A stretch of 64,000 nucleotides of DNA from Escallonia rubra (GCA_033065855.1 JAVXUO010001077.1:1-64000), one strand, 5' to 3'; counted from the first letter of the stretch, positions 1 through 10,311 are shown. Made by a program: numbers and translations. Notes: generated by a model not told the origin, from the letters alone.

Positions 1-1813
1 CACTGATGAAAGTAGGGACGGTAATAATCATCAGCCTTCGTTTCTTTGTAAAGAAGGAGGATGACACTGTGAGACTCTGTATCAATTATAGAGTTGAACA
101 AGATAACGATCTGTAACAAGTACTCATTGCCCCATATCGATGATTTGTTTGACCAACTTCAGGGTACTTGTTGTTTTTCAAAGATTAATCTGATTGTTCA
201 GGTGTCATCAGTTGAAGGTGATAAAGGAGGATGTCCCAAAGAGAGCGTTTAGCACACGCTATGGACATTATGAGTTTCTTGTCGTGCCTTTTGGTTTAAC
301 CAATGTCCTAGCAGTGTTCATGGATATGATGAATAAGGTATTTAAGGATTATTTGGACCAGATTTGTCGTATTTCTAATGAGATTCTAGTATACTCGAAG
401 TATGAGGAGGAGCATATGAAGCATTTGAAACTGGTGTTGTAGCGATTGAGAGACCACAAGCTGTCTACGAAGCTCTCAAAGTGTGACTTTTGGCTTCAGT
501 AAGTTGGGTTGCTTTTGACACATGGTAAGTAAGGATGGTCTTTTTATGGAACCAAAGAAGATTGAGACAATGACTGAATGGCAGAAGCCTAGCACAGTGA
601 AAGAGGTGCACAGTTTTTTGGGTATAGCAGGTTGCTAAAGACAATTCGTGGAGGGCTTCTTCAAGATTGAGGACCATTGACTCGGTTCACGCGCAAGAGT
701 GTGCGGTTTGTTTTGACCGATGATTGTGAGTCCAACTTTCAGGAGCTCAAGCAGAGACTAGTGACACCGCCGGTATTGACATTGTCATCAGATTCAGGAG
801 GGTTTTGAATCTATATTAATGCCTTTAGGAGAGGACTTGTTGTGTTTTGATGCGGCATGGGAAGGTCATTGCCTATGCATCGAGGCAGTTGAAGACTCGT
901 GAGCTGAATTATCCAATCCACGAGTTGGAGTTGGCAGCAGTTTTCTTCGCTTTGAAGCTGTGGAGGCATTACTTGTGCGGAGCTTAATAAGGGGCAGCGC
1001 AGATGGTTAGAGTTTCTGAAGGATTATGACTGTTGAATCCACTATCATCCCAGTAAGGTCAATGTGGTGGCCGATGCTCTTTGCAGGAACAGTACCGGGA
1101 ATCTAGCAGCATTGATAACGAGACAATCTCAGTCGTTGGAGGATATGAAACAATTGGACCTTGATTAGATGTCCAGGATATGATGCAGTGTTAGCAGCTA
1201 TGCAAGTTCAACGCACTTTGATTAGCAGGATTAAGACCGCACAGGCGAGTGATCCTGAGCAAGATCATTGGAGGTATTGGAAGCGAGAAACAGACTATTC
1301 GAAGGGAGTGTTATGGTTTCTAGTTGGTTGTTTGTCCCCCAATAATGAGGAGCTGAGGCGATTGTTGTTATCTGAGGCTCATAGTTTGCATTTTTTGGTG
1401 CATCCGGGAGGCACTAATATGTATCATGATCTTCAAGAGCATTACTGGTGGTTAGGAATGAATAGGGACATAGCGGAGTTCGTGTCTCGATGTTTGGTGT
1501 GTCAGCAGATCAAAGTTGAACATTAGAAGCCAACGAGAATTATAGTCCCTAGGAATTCTTTAGTGGAAGTGGAAACATGTTACTACAGGTTTTGTGGGCG
1601 GTTTACCCCAGACTGTTTCGGGTAATGATATGATCTGGGTGGTGGTGGACCGGCTCACAAAATCGGCACACTTGCTTACGGGAGCCAATTTCACCAGCAG
1701 CGGTTGGCCAAGTTGTATATGGATTTGATCGTGAGGCTTTATGGAGTACTTGTTTGGATTGTGTTTGATAGAGATTCGCATTTTACTTTGAGTTTCGAGG
1801 GAGTTTTCTAGAA
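1..1813 (+). pseudogene. Ty3/gypsy pol remnant (RT, RNase H, integrase N-part)
   Basis: Decayed polyprotein of a Ty3/gypsy retrotransposon, truncated by the left edge of the window. Reading across frames gives, in order, reverse transcriptase (about 1-700, with VPFGLTN at 270-305), RNase H (about 700-1100, ending in the HYHPSKVNVVADALCRN-type tail), the HHCC integrase zinc finger in an open stretch at 1161-1526 (two His, then CLVCQQIK), and the start of the integrase core at 1555-1804 ([13 protein letters not shown]). The RT catalytic FIDD is now ISNE before ILVYSK, and the first integrase Asp region reads TTGF, so both active sites are gone. There are many stops and frameshifts. Wording of the finger and C-terminus suggests the Tekay/Del chromovirus group; that lineage call is inference. 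The reading is interrupted at 1814 by a MULE and resumes at 3125. Confidence 0.85.
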
Positions 1814-2263
1814 GGGATAATATCATTTTACTCCCCTGAATTATCCACGTTTTGTTATTTTGGTCCCTGAACTTTAAAAGTCGTTAAATCAGTCCCTGTA
1901 CTTTGTGCCGTTATCAATTTAGTCCCTCCGTTGGGATTTTCCGTCAAAAAAGACCACGTGACAGGCACGGGTCGTTTTTTGAGGGGTATTTTCGGCCGAC
2001 GGGCTCTCTCTCCCCCTCCAATCTCCATCACTCCATCGCCTCTCTCTCTCTGTCATCTCCACATCTCCATCGCCCCTCTCTTTGCCTGACTCTCACCCAG
2101 ACACCCACCCACTCTCGCATCTCTCTCTGGCCGACGGGCTCTCTCTCCCCCTCGAATCAAGACAACCAAGAGATTGGAGAGAAGACCGGCCTTCTTGTTC
2201 CAGATCGGACAGAAGACCGGCGATGGCGAGGTGGGCGACTGACCGGAGACGACGACGAGCAGT

Positions 2264-2640
2264 AGGAGGCTGTTGGCGGCAGTGTGGTGGCCCAATTTTC
2301 AAGATTGTCCGGCGTTGGTGGTGTGGTATTGGTTGCCAGGTATGGTGGGTTGCGACGACGAGCGTTGGGTGGCTGTTGGCGGCAGTGTTCTGCCCGTTGG
2401 TTGTTGGTTGTTCGTGGGTTGAAGATTAGCCGACATTGGTGGCCGGCGGTGGGTCGAAGATCAATTGCCGATGGTGTTGAGTGTTGACCAACCAATCAAA
2501 GGAACCATCTGTTATCTTTCAAGATCGATGGGCGTTGGTGGTGGCCAGGTATGGTGGGTCGCGGCGACGGGCGTTTGGTGGTCGTTAGAAGTATTTGGTG
2601 GCCGGGTATGGTAGGTTTGCGGCAACGGGCGGTTGATGGC
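2264..2640. repeat. Degenerate tandem repeats inside the Pack-MULE
   Basis: Phrases such as GGCTGTTGGCGGCAGTG and CCAGGTATGGTGGGT recur three to four times with variable spacing (near 2270, 2335, 2370, 2550, 2610). This is an imperfect minisatellite. The long open frames on both strands here are a by-product of GC-rich repeats and I do not treat them as genes. Confidence 0.6.
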
Positions 2641-2701
2641 TGTTGGAAGAGCCTGGGAGTTTGGCTGGCGCCGGTAATGAAATGGCGTTTTTGGTCCATG
2701 C

Positions 2702-2860
2702 CCACCCTTGCCCTTTCTTCGGCCACCCTTCCCCACCCGCCCCCTGCCCCCCTCCGCCAGGTCTGGGGTAGCCTCGACGCCCTCATCGGCCGCCTCCGCG
2801 TCGCCTTCGAGGAGAACGGAGGCAAGCCCGAGTCGAACCCGCTCGGGGCGCGCGGCTTTA
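2702..2860 (+). pseudogene. Captured ALOG-domain (LSH family) gene fragment
   Basis: Translation gives [16 protein letters not shown] followed, after a one-base frame change near 2750, by [20 protein letters not shown] and then [15 protein letters not shown]. This is the core of the plant-specific ALOG DNA-binding domain (Arabidopsis LSH and rice G1 family, nuclear developmental regulators). Only about 50 residues of the roughly 130-residue domain are present. There is no start codon of its own, the frame changes in mid-domain, and the homology ends abruptly near 2860, as expected of a fragment captured by a Pack-MULE. I infer no function. The identification rests on the very conserved [12 protein letters not shown] block. 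Confidence 0.85.
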
Positions 2861-3124
2861 CCTTCGCGATTCGGGTTACTCGAAGGGAGAGGGAGAGAAA
2901 CAAGCAGAGAGAGAGAGAAGGGGGGAATAATTACTGGAAATACCCCTAAAAAAACGACCCGTGCCTGTCACGTGGTCTTTTTTGACGGAAAATCCCAACG
3001 GAGGGACTAAATTGATAACGGCACAAAGTATATGAACTGATTTAACGACTTTTAAAGTTCAGGGACCAAAATAACAAAACGTGGATAGTTCAGGGGAGTA
3101 AAATGATATTATCCCTTTCTAGAA

Positions 3125-3741
3125 TGCTGTGGGGACTTACTTTAGATTTATACTGCTTTTTATCCCCAGACAGATAGCCAGACAGAGAGGACTATTCAAA
3201 CTTTGGAGGACATGCTGAGGGCTTGTGCTATGGATTTTAAGGTAGCTGGGATACCCATCTACTGTTGGTTGAGTTTGCGTACAATAATAGGTATCAGGCC
3301 AATATACAGATGACGCATTTCGAGGCTTGTATGGTTGGAGGTGCAGGACCCTGTTATGCTGGGATAAGGTTGGTGAGCATTGGCTCATTGGCCTGAAGTT
3401 AGTTCAGGTGACTTGTGAGAATGTTGATCTGATTCGATCACGCATGAGAGCATCACAATGTACGCCTCTAAGCGTACGCGAGATTTGGAGTTTGCAGCTG
3501 GCGATCGAGTCTTTCTGAGGATTTCTCCTTGGAAGGGAGCGATGTGTTTCGAGAAGAAGGACAAGCTTAACTGTAGATATACCGGTCCTTATGAGATTCT
3601 TGAGAGGATTGGATCAGTAGCTTAACGTCTGACATTGTTTCCAGATTTGTCTCATTTCCACAATGTGTTCCATGTGTCAGTTTTTTAGGAAGTACAAGTC
3701 AGACAGACTTGGGTTATGGGGAAGTGCCAGTGGAGATATTA
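3125..3741 (+). pseudogene. Ty3/gypsy integrase C-terminal part
   Basis: Continuation of the 1-1804 polyprotein after the Pack-MULE. Frame-hopping translation shows the end of the integrase core (a PRQIARQRG-like stretch from the family's HPQTDGQSERT, then VEFAYNNRYQA), the GGRCRTLLCWDKVGEHWLIG segment, and the post-integrase domain (FLRISPWKGAMCFEKKDKLN, YTGPYEILERIGSVA, then DLSHFHNVFHVSVF). Several stops and frameshifts are present. The reading is broken again at 3750 by a hAT-like element. Confidence 0.8.
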
Positions 3742-3749
3742 GACAGGCG

Positions 3750-4441
3750 TAGACCTGGCAATCGGGTAAACCGGACGGGTACGGATAAAATCGGATCGGG
3801 TAAAAATTACCCCTTTTTCGGGTAACTTTTCACTGGGTCCGTACCCTACCCTTACGGGTAGGGTATATACCCGTTTTTTTTAAGAGTGAAGGCTGAAGAC
3901 TAGAGGCACAGGACCTATATGTCTGAAAACTGGTCGCCGGCGGTGGAGAGACAATCTGACGGTGTCGTCACGGTTAAGCCGGCGGTAGAGAAATAAAAAG
4001 GACGACTGACGGTGTCATCACGATTCACGAACGCCGGCGGTGGAGGTACAGGAGCCGGCGGTGGAGGTGGAGGTACGACCCTTGATCGACGGTGTCACGA
4101 TCTGCTGGATCTGGTCACCGGCGGTAGAGAGACAAAGTTGAAAGCACCAGACTTGTGCGGCGGCGTAAGAGAACTCTTGAGTCTCTGATGGAGACGAGAG
4201 GAGAGAAATGTGTGACTGTGTGAGAAATCAAAATGAGCCGAAAAGGGTTTAGGTTTAGGGCATTGATTTTCTTCTATATATACCCCAGGAAAACGGATAT
4301 CCGCGGGTACCCAAAACCGACCCTGACAAACCCGAAAACTACGGATCGGTTCGGGTATTGGTCAAAATTGTACGGGTAGTCTATATAGGTACACGTTCCC
4401 GGGGTTTTTTAACGGGTACGGGTAGAAAATTGCCAGGTCTA
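3750..4441. mobile_element. Non-autonomous hAT-like transposon
   Basis: A 692-bp element with 13-bp perfect terminal inverted repeats TAGACCTGGCAAT ... ATTGCCAGGTCTA. The flanks are an 8-bp direct repeat with one mismatch, GACAGGCG (3742-3749) and GGCAGGCG (4442-4449), the hAT TSD length. Subterminal regions are rich in CGGGTA motifs. The interior has no coding capacity but contains CGGCGGTGGAG repeats (about 3925-4130) and an AT-rich tract with a TATATA motif near 4276. The gypsy reading continues directly on the right side. Confidence 0.85.
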
Positions 4442-4449
4442 GGCAGGCG

Positions 4450-4614
4450 TGATCAAATACTTCGGACCAAATTAATACCATTGGTAAAAGTTTTGTGGAG
4501 GAATAACACACAAGAGGAGGCTCCTTGGGAGTCATAGGATATCATGCAAAATGCCTATTCTTATCTATTCGACACCGCTGATACGTTAAATTTCGAGGAT
4601 GGAATTTTTATAAA
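4450..4614 (+). pseudogene. Ty3/gypsy polyprotein C-terminal tail
   Basis: After removal of the hAT-like element the sequence reads VEILDRR-QILRTKLIPLVKVLWRNNTQEEAPWES and ends in YSYLFDT, the usual C-terminal tail of Tekay/Del-type gypsy polyproteins. A stop follows at about 4616. The purine-rich AAAGTGAGTAGAA directly before 4625 fits a polypurine tract. Confidence 0.8.
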
Positions 4615-4624
4615 GTGAGTAGAA

Positions 4625-5000
4625 TGTAATACGCTAAATTTTCTAGTAAGGTAATTTATATTAAATAGTTTTTATGTCTTTTCTTAGTATTAGAAAATTT
4701 TGGGTGAATTTTGAATAATTACCTAAATTTTGAGGGGTCTCTTGGTAATATACCATTTTAGGGTACGGTTTAAGTGGGTTTGGTTTTCCTTTGTCTTCTT
4801 CCGTTACACGAGAGAGATAGGCTAAAATCGGCGACGATTCCGGCAATCGAAGTTCGACTTTAACGGTAAACCCGTACCTTTTTCCCTCGATTTGATTGGC
4901 GAGGGTACGGGACTGCAATTGTGAAAACTGTGGGTGTTTGTGTGTGTTGGGAGTTGGTGTGTAGCGTCAATATCTAACGGTTCTTTATTCTTAATGTCCA
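4625..5000 (+). repeat. 3' LTR of the first gypsy element (left part)
   Basis: Begins TGTAATACGCTAAATTTTC directly after the polypurine tract. Its first 150 bases resemble the start of the LTR at 44966 (shared TATTAGAAA-TTTTGGGTGAA block and an ACATGG/ACACGAGAGAGA block). I cannot place the right end; a TG...CA end with a matching TSD is not evident, so the LTR may be truncated around 5000-5090. Confidence 0.55.
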
Positions 5001-5790
5001 TACTGTTTAGTTTGCAGTGGGTTGTTTCGATCTGCGGGTATGGGCCTTTTTTGGCCAGGTCTATACCCATAGCCAGACCTATTAATAAATATTAGAACAC
5101 TATCAAATTATTAAAGTGGGTCTGGCTTGGTTTAGTGCCAATGTGTACTTCATTTAAATCTTCTTTCTTTGCTTTCCTTCTTTTTTGATTTGGATTGTGC
5201 CCCTTTGGTGGTCCAGACTTCATTGTCTACCTATCTGTAGTTTAATACGTGTTAAGGCTAATGCAAGCTCTTCTTTGGTGTTGTAATAATTATATAAATT
5301 TCCATACACCATTCAATAGCAACAAATTGTCATATTTTTCCAGTGAATAGGAAAACGTAGCTGTCATCCGTTAGAGGAGCAGGAGGGCAAACTCATATGG
5401 TTAATAACACTAATTAAGGGTTTGGGGATTCTTTAACAGCGGTGATGCGCTATCCCTTTTATTTAGTGGGTAGAGGCAATTGGCATTCATTAGTGGGATT
5501 GGCTAAGTCCCGATCGAGAAAATAATGGTTTCCGTGCACTGCATCATCAGTGTAGAAGGTGTGCCACATACATCAGACCAGCGTAAAATGGGAAAAAAAG
5601 AAGCTTAAAGCACATCCTCAAATGTTGGCTTAAAGACTATGGTCTATGGTTACAGGGACCTGTGACCTTACATTTGGACATATAGTGCAGCATAATTACT
5701 TATCACGTGCCACATAAGCTGATGAGATGTGGTTGGCAATTGCTAAGTACTTTGTTCCTTTTGAGGTTCTGCTGAAGCCAAATGAGAAGT
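5001..5790. other. Non-coding sequence, nothing recognised
   Basis: AT-rich sequence without a supported gene. An imperfect GCCAGGTCTATACCCATA / GCCAGACCTATTAATA pair near 5055-5085 may be the edge of another small TE. I see no promoter or RNA gene. Confidence 0.4.
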
Positions 5791-5791
5791 G

Positions 5792-6230
5792 TGATATCCC
5801 ACATCGGATGTGGGATACTGTGAGATTGCCTTTAGAAGTTCCTACTTGGTTAGCCGTTTTAAGGGAGGCAGTACCCTGTGGTGGGACTGTGGACCGGGTC
5901 GTTACGGAGCCGACTCTTGAAAATTGGGTTGGGCTATCCAATTGGGTTGCCGATGGTTGGGGGAAACGAACACAAGTCTGGTTATCTCCCATATCAAGAG
6001 GATGGTTGGGGCAACAAATGGTGAGTCTGGTATATCCCACACTGCCTTCCAATATCTGGTGTGATCGAGCCTTTCTCGGATGCGGGATAATATGAGATTT
6101 CCCTTATGAGACCTTGCCTATGATTTTAAAAGTACCTACTTGTCTAGCCCTTTTAAGGGAGGCAGCGCTCTGTTGTGGGGCTGTGGATCGGGCCGCTACA
6201 AGAAGTCCCGCAAAGCAGCTAAAAGAAACG
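5792..6230. repeat. Pair of LTR-like direct repeats (TRIM-like)
   Basis: Two imperfect copies lie about 270 bp apart. Copy one is about 5792-5915 and copy two about 6062-6200. They share GAGATTGCC/GAGACCTTGCC, a CTACTTG-TAGCC block, TTTTAAGGGAGGCAG and GGGACTGTGGACCGGG/GGGGCTGTGGATCGGG. Copy one opens with TGTGATATCCCACATCGG, a common start of plant LTRs, and a related ATATCCCACACTG occurs between the copies. I find no primer-binding site or 5S-like domain, so a Cassandra element is not supported. The open frame over this region (5727-6095) has no recognised homology. Confidence 0.4.
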
Positions 6231-6984
6231 TTTGTGAAATACCATGAAGCTTGCATTAGGTTGTGTCTCTGTTGGATGCCAAGGTGGAGTCAAATGGTCA
6301 CATGCCTTATTTACCCCTATTTTTTTCGGAAATCTCCAGTTAGCAATCTGTATCTGATCTCAGTTAAGCACTTTCACGTAGAAATGGTGAAAGGTGTCTT
6401 CTGGTGCCAAAGGGTAAAGACAACAAAATAAACTGCACAATAACGAAGGGCGACCAAATGGCTAAATTCATGCAAACTAAGCATTGATGCTATGTTAAAT
6501 TAAAGCTTAAGTAATCAGAGAATGAGTTGAACAAAGTCTATCATTGCTTTAGCAATGAAAAATAGAGTAGAATATTCCATTTATTTCTTAGCAACTCTTA
6601 TAAGTATACACCAGATATTGGAAGGCAATCTCAAGGTTGAGAATTCTCCTTTATAAGTTCAAGAGTTGCTAAATTGTGTTGATATTGATCTTTCGCTAAT
6701 GCTGGAGCTATGGCCTTCCTTTCAAAACTCTTGGGCTGGGTTTGACTACATCGTTAATATGGAACAAGACAATAATCTTAGACTACGATAAATTCTTTTC
6801 GTGACTCAAAACTGCCAATGTTGACAAACTGCAATATAGAAATTCTCCAAGACAGCAGAGAAGGCATCTGCCTAAAGCTCTAGCTGTTGCATTTTTTACA
6901 ATTAATTGTGAATTTTAAGCTGTACCATCTGTTATGTTCTACATAGGGTACACTTATTAATTTCGACCTCCTGTTACCTTCATT

Positions 6985-7240
6985 TCTAGTGCTATTTTAC
7001 TTTCTTTTTTGGCTACATTAGAGTACTTCATTTTGTTATCAAAATTGAGGCATTTTTAAACTTCTCCCTCGTTCGTTTTTCTCAAAAGATTGAATGCAAG
7101 GTTGGGCTTGATTTCTAGTGCTATTTTACTTTTCTTGTTTGGCTACTTTAGAGTACTTCATTTTGTTATCAAACTGAGGCATTCAAAACTTCTCCCTGGT
7201 TCCTTTTTCTCATAAGATTGAATTCTAGGTTGGGCTTCGT
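6985..7240 (+). repeat. 127-bp tandem duplication at an intron-exon border
   Basis: Two head-to-tail copies begin TTTCTAGTGCTATTTTACTT (about 6985 and 7112). Each runs through TTTGGCTAC, GAGTACTTCATTTTGTTATC and TTCTCCCT to GGTTGGGCTT. The second copy continues into the first preserved beta-galactosidase exon with acceptor TTCTAG. The first copy has GCAAG at the same place and no continuing exon. The duplication thus copied the 3' end of the intron and the first bases of the exon. Confidence 0.75.
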
Positions 7241-7339
7241 GGGGAGTTCCTGAAGTTATATATCAGTGACGAAAAAGAAAGTGCAGGATGGAATAATTTG
7301 ACCTTGGATGCAATTCCGTCCACCTTCTCCTGGTACAAG
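7229..7339 (+). CDS. Beta-galactosidase fragment, first preserved exon
   Basis: 37 codons, acceptor TTCTAG and donor AAG/GTCTCC. Reads VGLRGEFLKLYISDEK and ends STFSWYK, matching the segment just before the galactosidase TYFDAP block. The phase is 0 at both ends. Confidence 0.8.
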
Positions 7340-7627
7340 GTCTCCACCCCCGCCCCATATCTGTCTCTCTCTTTTCTCTCTCTCTCACACACACAATGAT
7401 ATATATAGACTTATATGTATCATTTTTTCTATTTGATTCTCCTCTCAGAGTGGGATGGGGTTTGACTAGCATTTCATTTAACTTAAGAAGTAAAGTTTCT
7501 GGCATCCTTAGCTTGTCACTGTACAAGTGTTTCAAACTGCTTACAAACAATTATATCTTCTCATGTTATATTACTTTGTAATAATATAGTTACTCGTACC
7601 TTTCTATTTGTTTTACCAATCAAGCAG

Positions 7628-7836
7628 ACACACTTTGATGCTCCTGGTGGAACAGATCCTGTTGTTCTTAACTTGGGAAGCATGGGAAAGGGTCAGGCTT
7701 GGGTCAATGGCCATCACATAGGAAGGTACTGGACTCTAGTCTCCCCAAAAGATGGATGCCAAAGAACCTGTGATTACCGTGGAGCTTACAATTCTGCTAA
7801 GTGTACTACAAATTGTGGGGAGCCTACACAGATCTG
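7628..7836 (+). CDS. Beta-galactosidase fragment, second exon
   Basis: 69 codons plus two bases. Contains [34 protein letters not shown] and the Cys-rich [14 protein letters not shown] / [12 protein letters not shown] segment of plant BGALs. Acceptor CAAGCAG, donor TCTG/GTATAT. The Trp codon is split by the following intron. Confidence 0.88.
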
Positions 7837-7984
7837 GTATATCCCAACTATATAACTGGCACCATGTTTTAAATTCCTTCTTTTGTAAGCACAAAGCAGT
7901 TTAGCTCGCATTCAATCCTGTTTTCTCTCTTTCGCTACGAAGTTAGCCATTTGCTTGCAATGTTTTATTTTGTTAAATCTCCAG

Positions 7985-8333
7985 GTATCACATACCGAGG
8001 TCATGGTTATATACATCAAGCAATTTACTCGTTATATGTGAGGAAACAGGAGGCAATCCATTCGAGATATCAATCAAGTTGCTTTCCACCCATGCCATTT
8101 GTGCTCAGGTTTCAGAGACTCATTATCCACCTCTCCGTATGTGGACGCATTCAGATTTAATCAACAGGAGAATGGTGGTCAATAATATGACACCAGAGAT
8201 GCACTTACAGTGTGAAGATGGGCATACCATCTCTTCCATAGAATTTGCTAGCTATGGAACACCACAAGGAAGCTGCCAGATGTTCTCCAGGGGCAACTGC
8301 CACGCACCCAACTCATTGTCTGTGGTGTCTCAG
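7985..8333 (+). CDS. Beta-galactosidase fragment, third exon with lectin domain start
   Basis: 116 codons in one frame after the completing base. YHIPRSWL and EETGGNPFEISIK close the galactosidase region. HLQCEDGHTISSIEFASYGT and GNCHAPNSLSVVSQ begin the SUEL-type lectin domain. Acceptor CTCCAG, donor CAG/GTAAAT. Confidence 0.88.
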
Positions 8334-9497
8334 GTAAATTGTAATCATAAACAATAACACAAGCATGTCGTAGACTGCTCCATCTCAGCACCAGCTCTCC
8401 TGAATTGAAGTGCATGTATTGTCTTGACTTTTTTGGTAGCAAGCGTTAAACAACAATGACTCTCCACCTTTTCCCTTTCTAAGATTCTTTCTTCCTCCAT
8501 CTCTCCAGAAATTTCCCTCCCTCTCTCTAGAAGTCCTTGGGTTTTCCCTTGAATTTTCCAGATTGTTGCCATTAAAATGGAGGTTTGGCCTCTGTTTTGG
8601 GCAATTTACATTCGTGAGGTACACAGAATGATCTTAGGTTGTGTGTGAGGACTGACAGTTTTTCGGGCTCACCAATTGTTTCTATGTGAGTCAGTTCAGT
8701 TTGTCTGCGCGAGTGAGGTTGTTTCGAATATTATATATGTACCCAACTGGCGTGCAAGTCACATTTTGTTGTAGGTGTTTGTACTTGTTATTTTACAATA
8801 ATTCTTTGCAGCCAAAGTTACAATTTCCAAGTGCCTAAATTACTCGGCACTAGGTTCAGAAAGTGGCTACTCGAAACCTTGAGGGTCCTTGAGAACTATA
8901 TAAGCTGCAGCCATTCCAAGGTCTGGGCAGGGTTGATGTAGGTAGCCTTACCTCCAGTATTTTGTAGAGGCTGTGAATTGGTTTACCATCTTCCAGAAAA
9001 TTTCTCAGATGTGTACTTTATTGGAGTTCAGTTGGACTTTCTGGAGGTTGCCTCAGTTCCTTTTAGGACAATTGGGTATCGGATTGGCTCTTAGGCTTAT
9101 TTCTGTGTCTTAGTACAATTGTGAGGTCCAATGTCATAGGACAAACTTCCTTAATCACCAAACATGAGGTGCTTTGTAGCAATGCACTTGATTGGCTTAT
9201 CACTGGAGTGAGGGCAGTGTGATGATAGTGCCCCTATTTGCTGTATAGGAACCACAGTGCAGCCAAAGAGGTTAAGCATCCTTCACACACACACACACAC
9301 ACACACAGACGAATATTCATGTGAACCTCTGTGGCATGATGTGTGCACGGCTACATCAAGTACTTTCGGGTAAGCTTCTTTAGGAAACGATAGCTTTCAT
9401 ATATTTTTCTGTTTTCTACGGGCAACGAGAAATCTGTTTTAATTTGTTTCCAAAGTCTAGTTGTAATCGTATCTCATATTTTTCTCATTAATGGCAG
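8334..9497. other. Long intron of the beta-galactosidase fragment
   Basis: 1164 bp between exons three and four. It has no recognisable TE ends. Its only notable repeat is a CA dinucleotide run at about 9286-9307. Several short open frames here are not supported as genes. Confidence 0.55.
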
Positions 9498-9635
9498 GCT
9501 TGTCTGGGAAGAAATAATTGTTCAATCGGAGTTTCTAATTCTGTCTTTGGAGACCCATGTCGGGGCATTGTTAAAGTTCTAGTTGTTGAAGCCAGATGTT
9601 TACCATCATCGTTAATTCGGTATGCTATGGAATGA
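9498..9635 (+). CDS. Beta-galactosidase fragment, terminal exon
   Basis: 45 codons and TGA. Acceptor ATGGCAG. Reads ACLGRNNCSIGVSNSVFGDP and CRGIVKVLVVEARC, which completes the lectin domain with its usual Cys residues, then a short tail ending in AME. Stop at 9633-9635. Confidence 0.88.
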   Translation, partial: ACLGRNNCSIGVSNSVFGDPCRGIVKVLVVEARCLPSSLIRYAME

Positions 9636-10311
9636 CAAACAACTTATGGGATCACAAGAGCTTGCGGCCTTCAAACTCAATGGAAGCATTGTCATTCATC
9701 TACCCGTCATGATTTTAACAGTCAGTAGGCTTGTAGAGATGCCTGAGAATAAATTATCGTGTTTGCGCTCAAGAAAACTTCCAATCGAAGGCAATGTTAC
9801 AATTGACACACATTGAATTTTCTTTTTTGTCTTTATCTGAGGACTTCTATAAAAATGGAAACAAAACTAAGTGATCTGAAACTAAAGTAATTAAATGCCC
9901 CCGCAAAGATGTTGATTAACTGAATAAGAATAAAGTATATTGATTCAGGTCCAAAGCTTGATATTAAAGTTACAAAGGATTGAAAGGAAATCAGAACATT
10001 GAAACAGATGACTTAAGTTTAGGTCTAAAGTTGGTTTTTTTTAGGGTAACAAGTGAATTACCTTTATATTGGAAAGTTACAGAGTTCATAAGAGCATGGC
10101 CTTAGGGCCTTACAATATAATAATACCAAAAACAACTACATATGCTATTCCATCATATAACAGGCCTTATCTGCGTAAGTAGTCAATCACCGAGTCCTGG
10201 TAGACCGTTGATCTGGCCTGACATGCAAAATGGACTAAAGTTTTGGCTTCCACAAGTATCATATAAAACATTAATATGCATTTCTTAGCTCAAAATAGTT
10301 TCAGTGAAAAG
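9636..10311. other. Non-coding flank of the beta-galactosidase fragment
   Basis: AT-rich sequence after the stop codon. I see no poly(A) signal that stands out. It holds one likely retroposed insertion at 10035-10234, listed separately. Confidence 0.5.
10035..10234 (-). mobile_element. Short retroposon, LINE/SINE 3' end (minus)
   Basis: On the minus strand the 200-bp segment ends in TTCCAATATAAAGGTAATTC, then TTACCCT and an A-run (plus-strand T8 at about 10035-10042), typical of a non-LTR retroposon tail. It is flanked by CTAAAGTT at 10025-10032 and 10235-10242, a plausible short TSD. No coding sequence is left. Whether it is a 5'-truncated LINE or a SINE cannot be told by eye. Confidence 0.4.

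Larger units (their letters stand above)
1814..3115. mobile_element. Pack-MULE (Mutator-like, non-autonomous)
   Basis: A 1302-bp element inside the gypsy integrase. Both ends carry long terminal inverted repeats of about 178 bp (1814-1992 and 2938-3115) starting GGGATAATATCATTTTAC, with only a handful of mismatches. It is flanked by the 9-bp direct repeat TTTCTAGAA (1805-1813 and 3116-3124), the TSD length of Mutator-like elements. There is no transposase. The interior (about 2000-2900) is far more GC-rich than the surroundings and contains a recognisable ALOG-domain gene fragment plus degenerate repeats, so this is a Pack-MULE that captured host sequence. Removing it restores the integrase reading, which fixes the insertion as younger than the gypsy element. 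Confidence 0.9.
7229..9635 (+). pseudogene. Beta-galactosidase (BGAL9-like) 3' gene fragment, four exons
   Basis: C-terminal part of a plant GH35 beta-galactosidase, a secreted cell-wall enzyme that removes terminal beta-D-galactose. Four exons at 7229-7339, 7628-7836, 7985-8333 and 9498-9635 join in frame with GT-AG introns into about 268 residues ending in a TGA stop. The whole reading is open. It covers the end of the C-terminal beta-sandwich region ([17 protein letters not shown], a family signature) and the complete C-terminal SUEL/galactose-binding lectin domain. The wording is closest to Arabidopsis BGAL9. Full-length proteins have about 850-890 residues, so the catalytic barrel and all earlier exons are missing; I searched back to about 4600 and saw none. 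No stop or frameshift is present in what remains, so the truncation may be fairly recent or the 5' part may lie elsewhere. A working enzyme is not possible from this fragment. Confidence 0.88.

Noticed and set aside
2053..2950. Several overlapping open frames of 67-135 codons on both strands
   Set aside because: They lie in GC-rich repeats of the Pack-MULE. Only the ALOG fragment has recognisable protein similarity.
3750..4441. Part of the gypsy coding region
   Set aside because: It has hAT-type inverted ends with an 8-bp flanking repeat, and the polyprotein reading is continuous when it is skipped.
5792..6230. Cassandra TRIM with 5S rRNA-like domain
   Set aside because: No 5S promoter-like sequence is present in either repeat copy.
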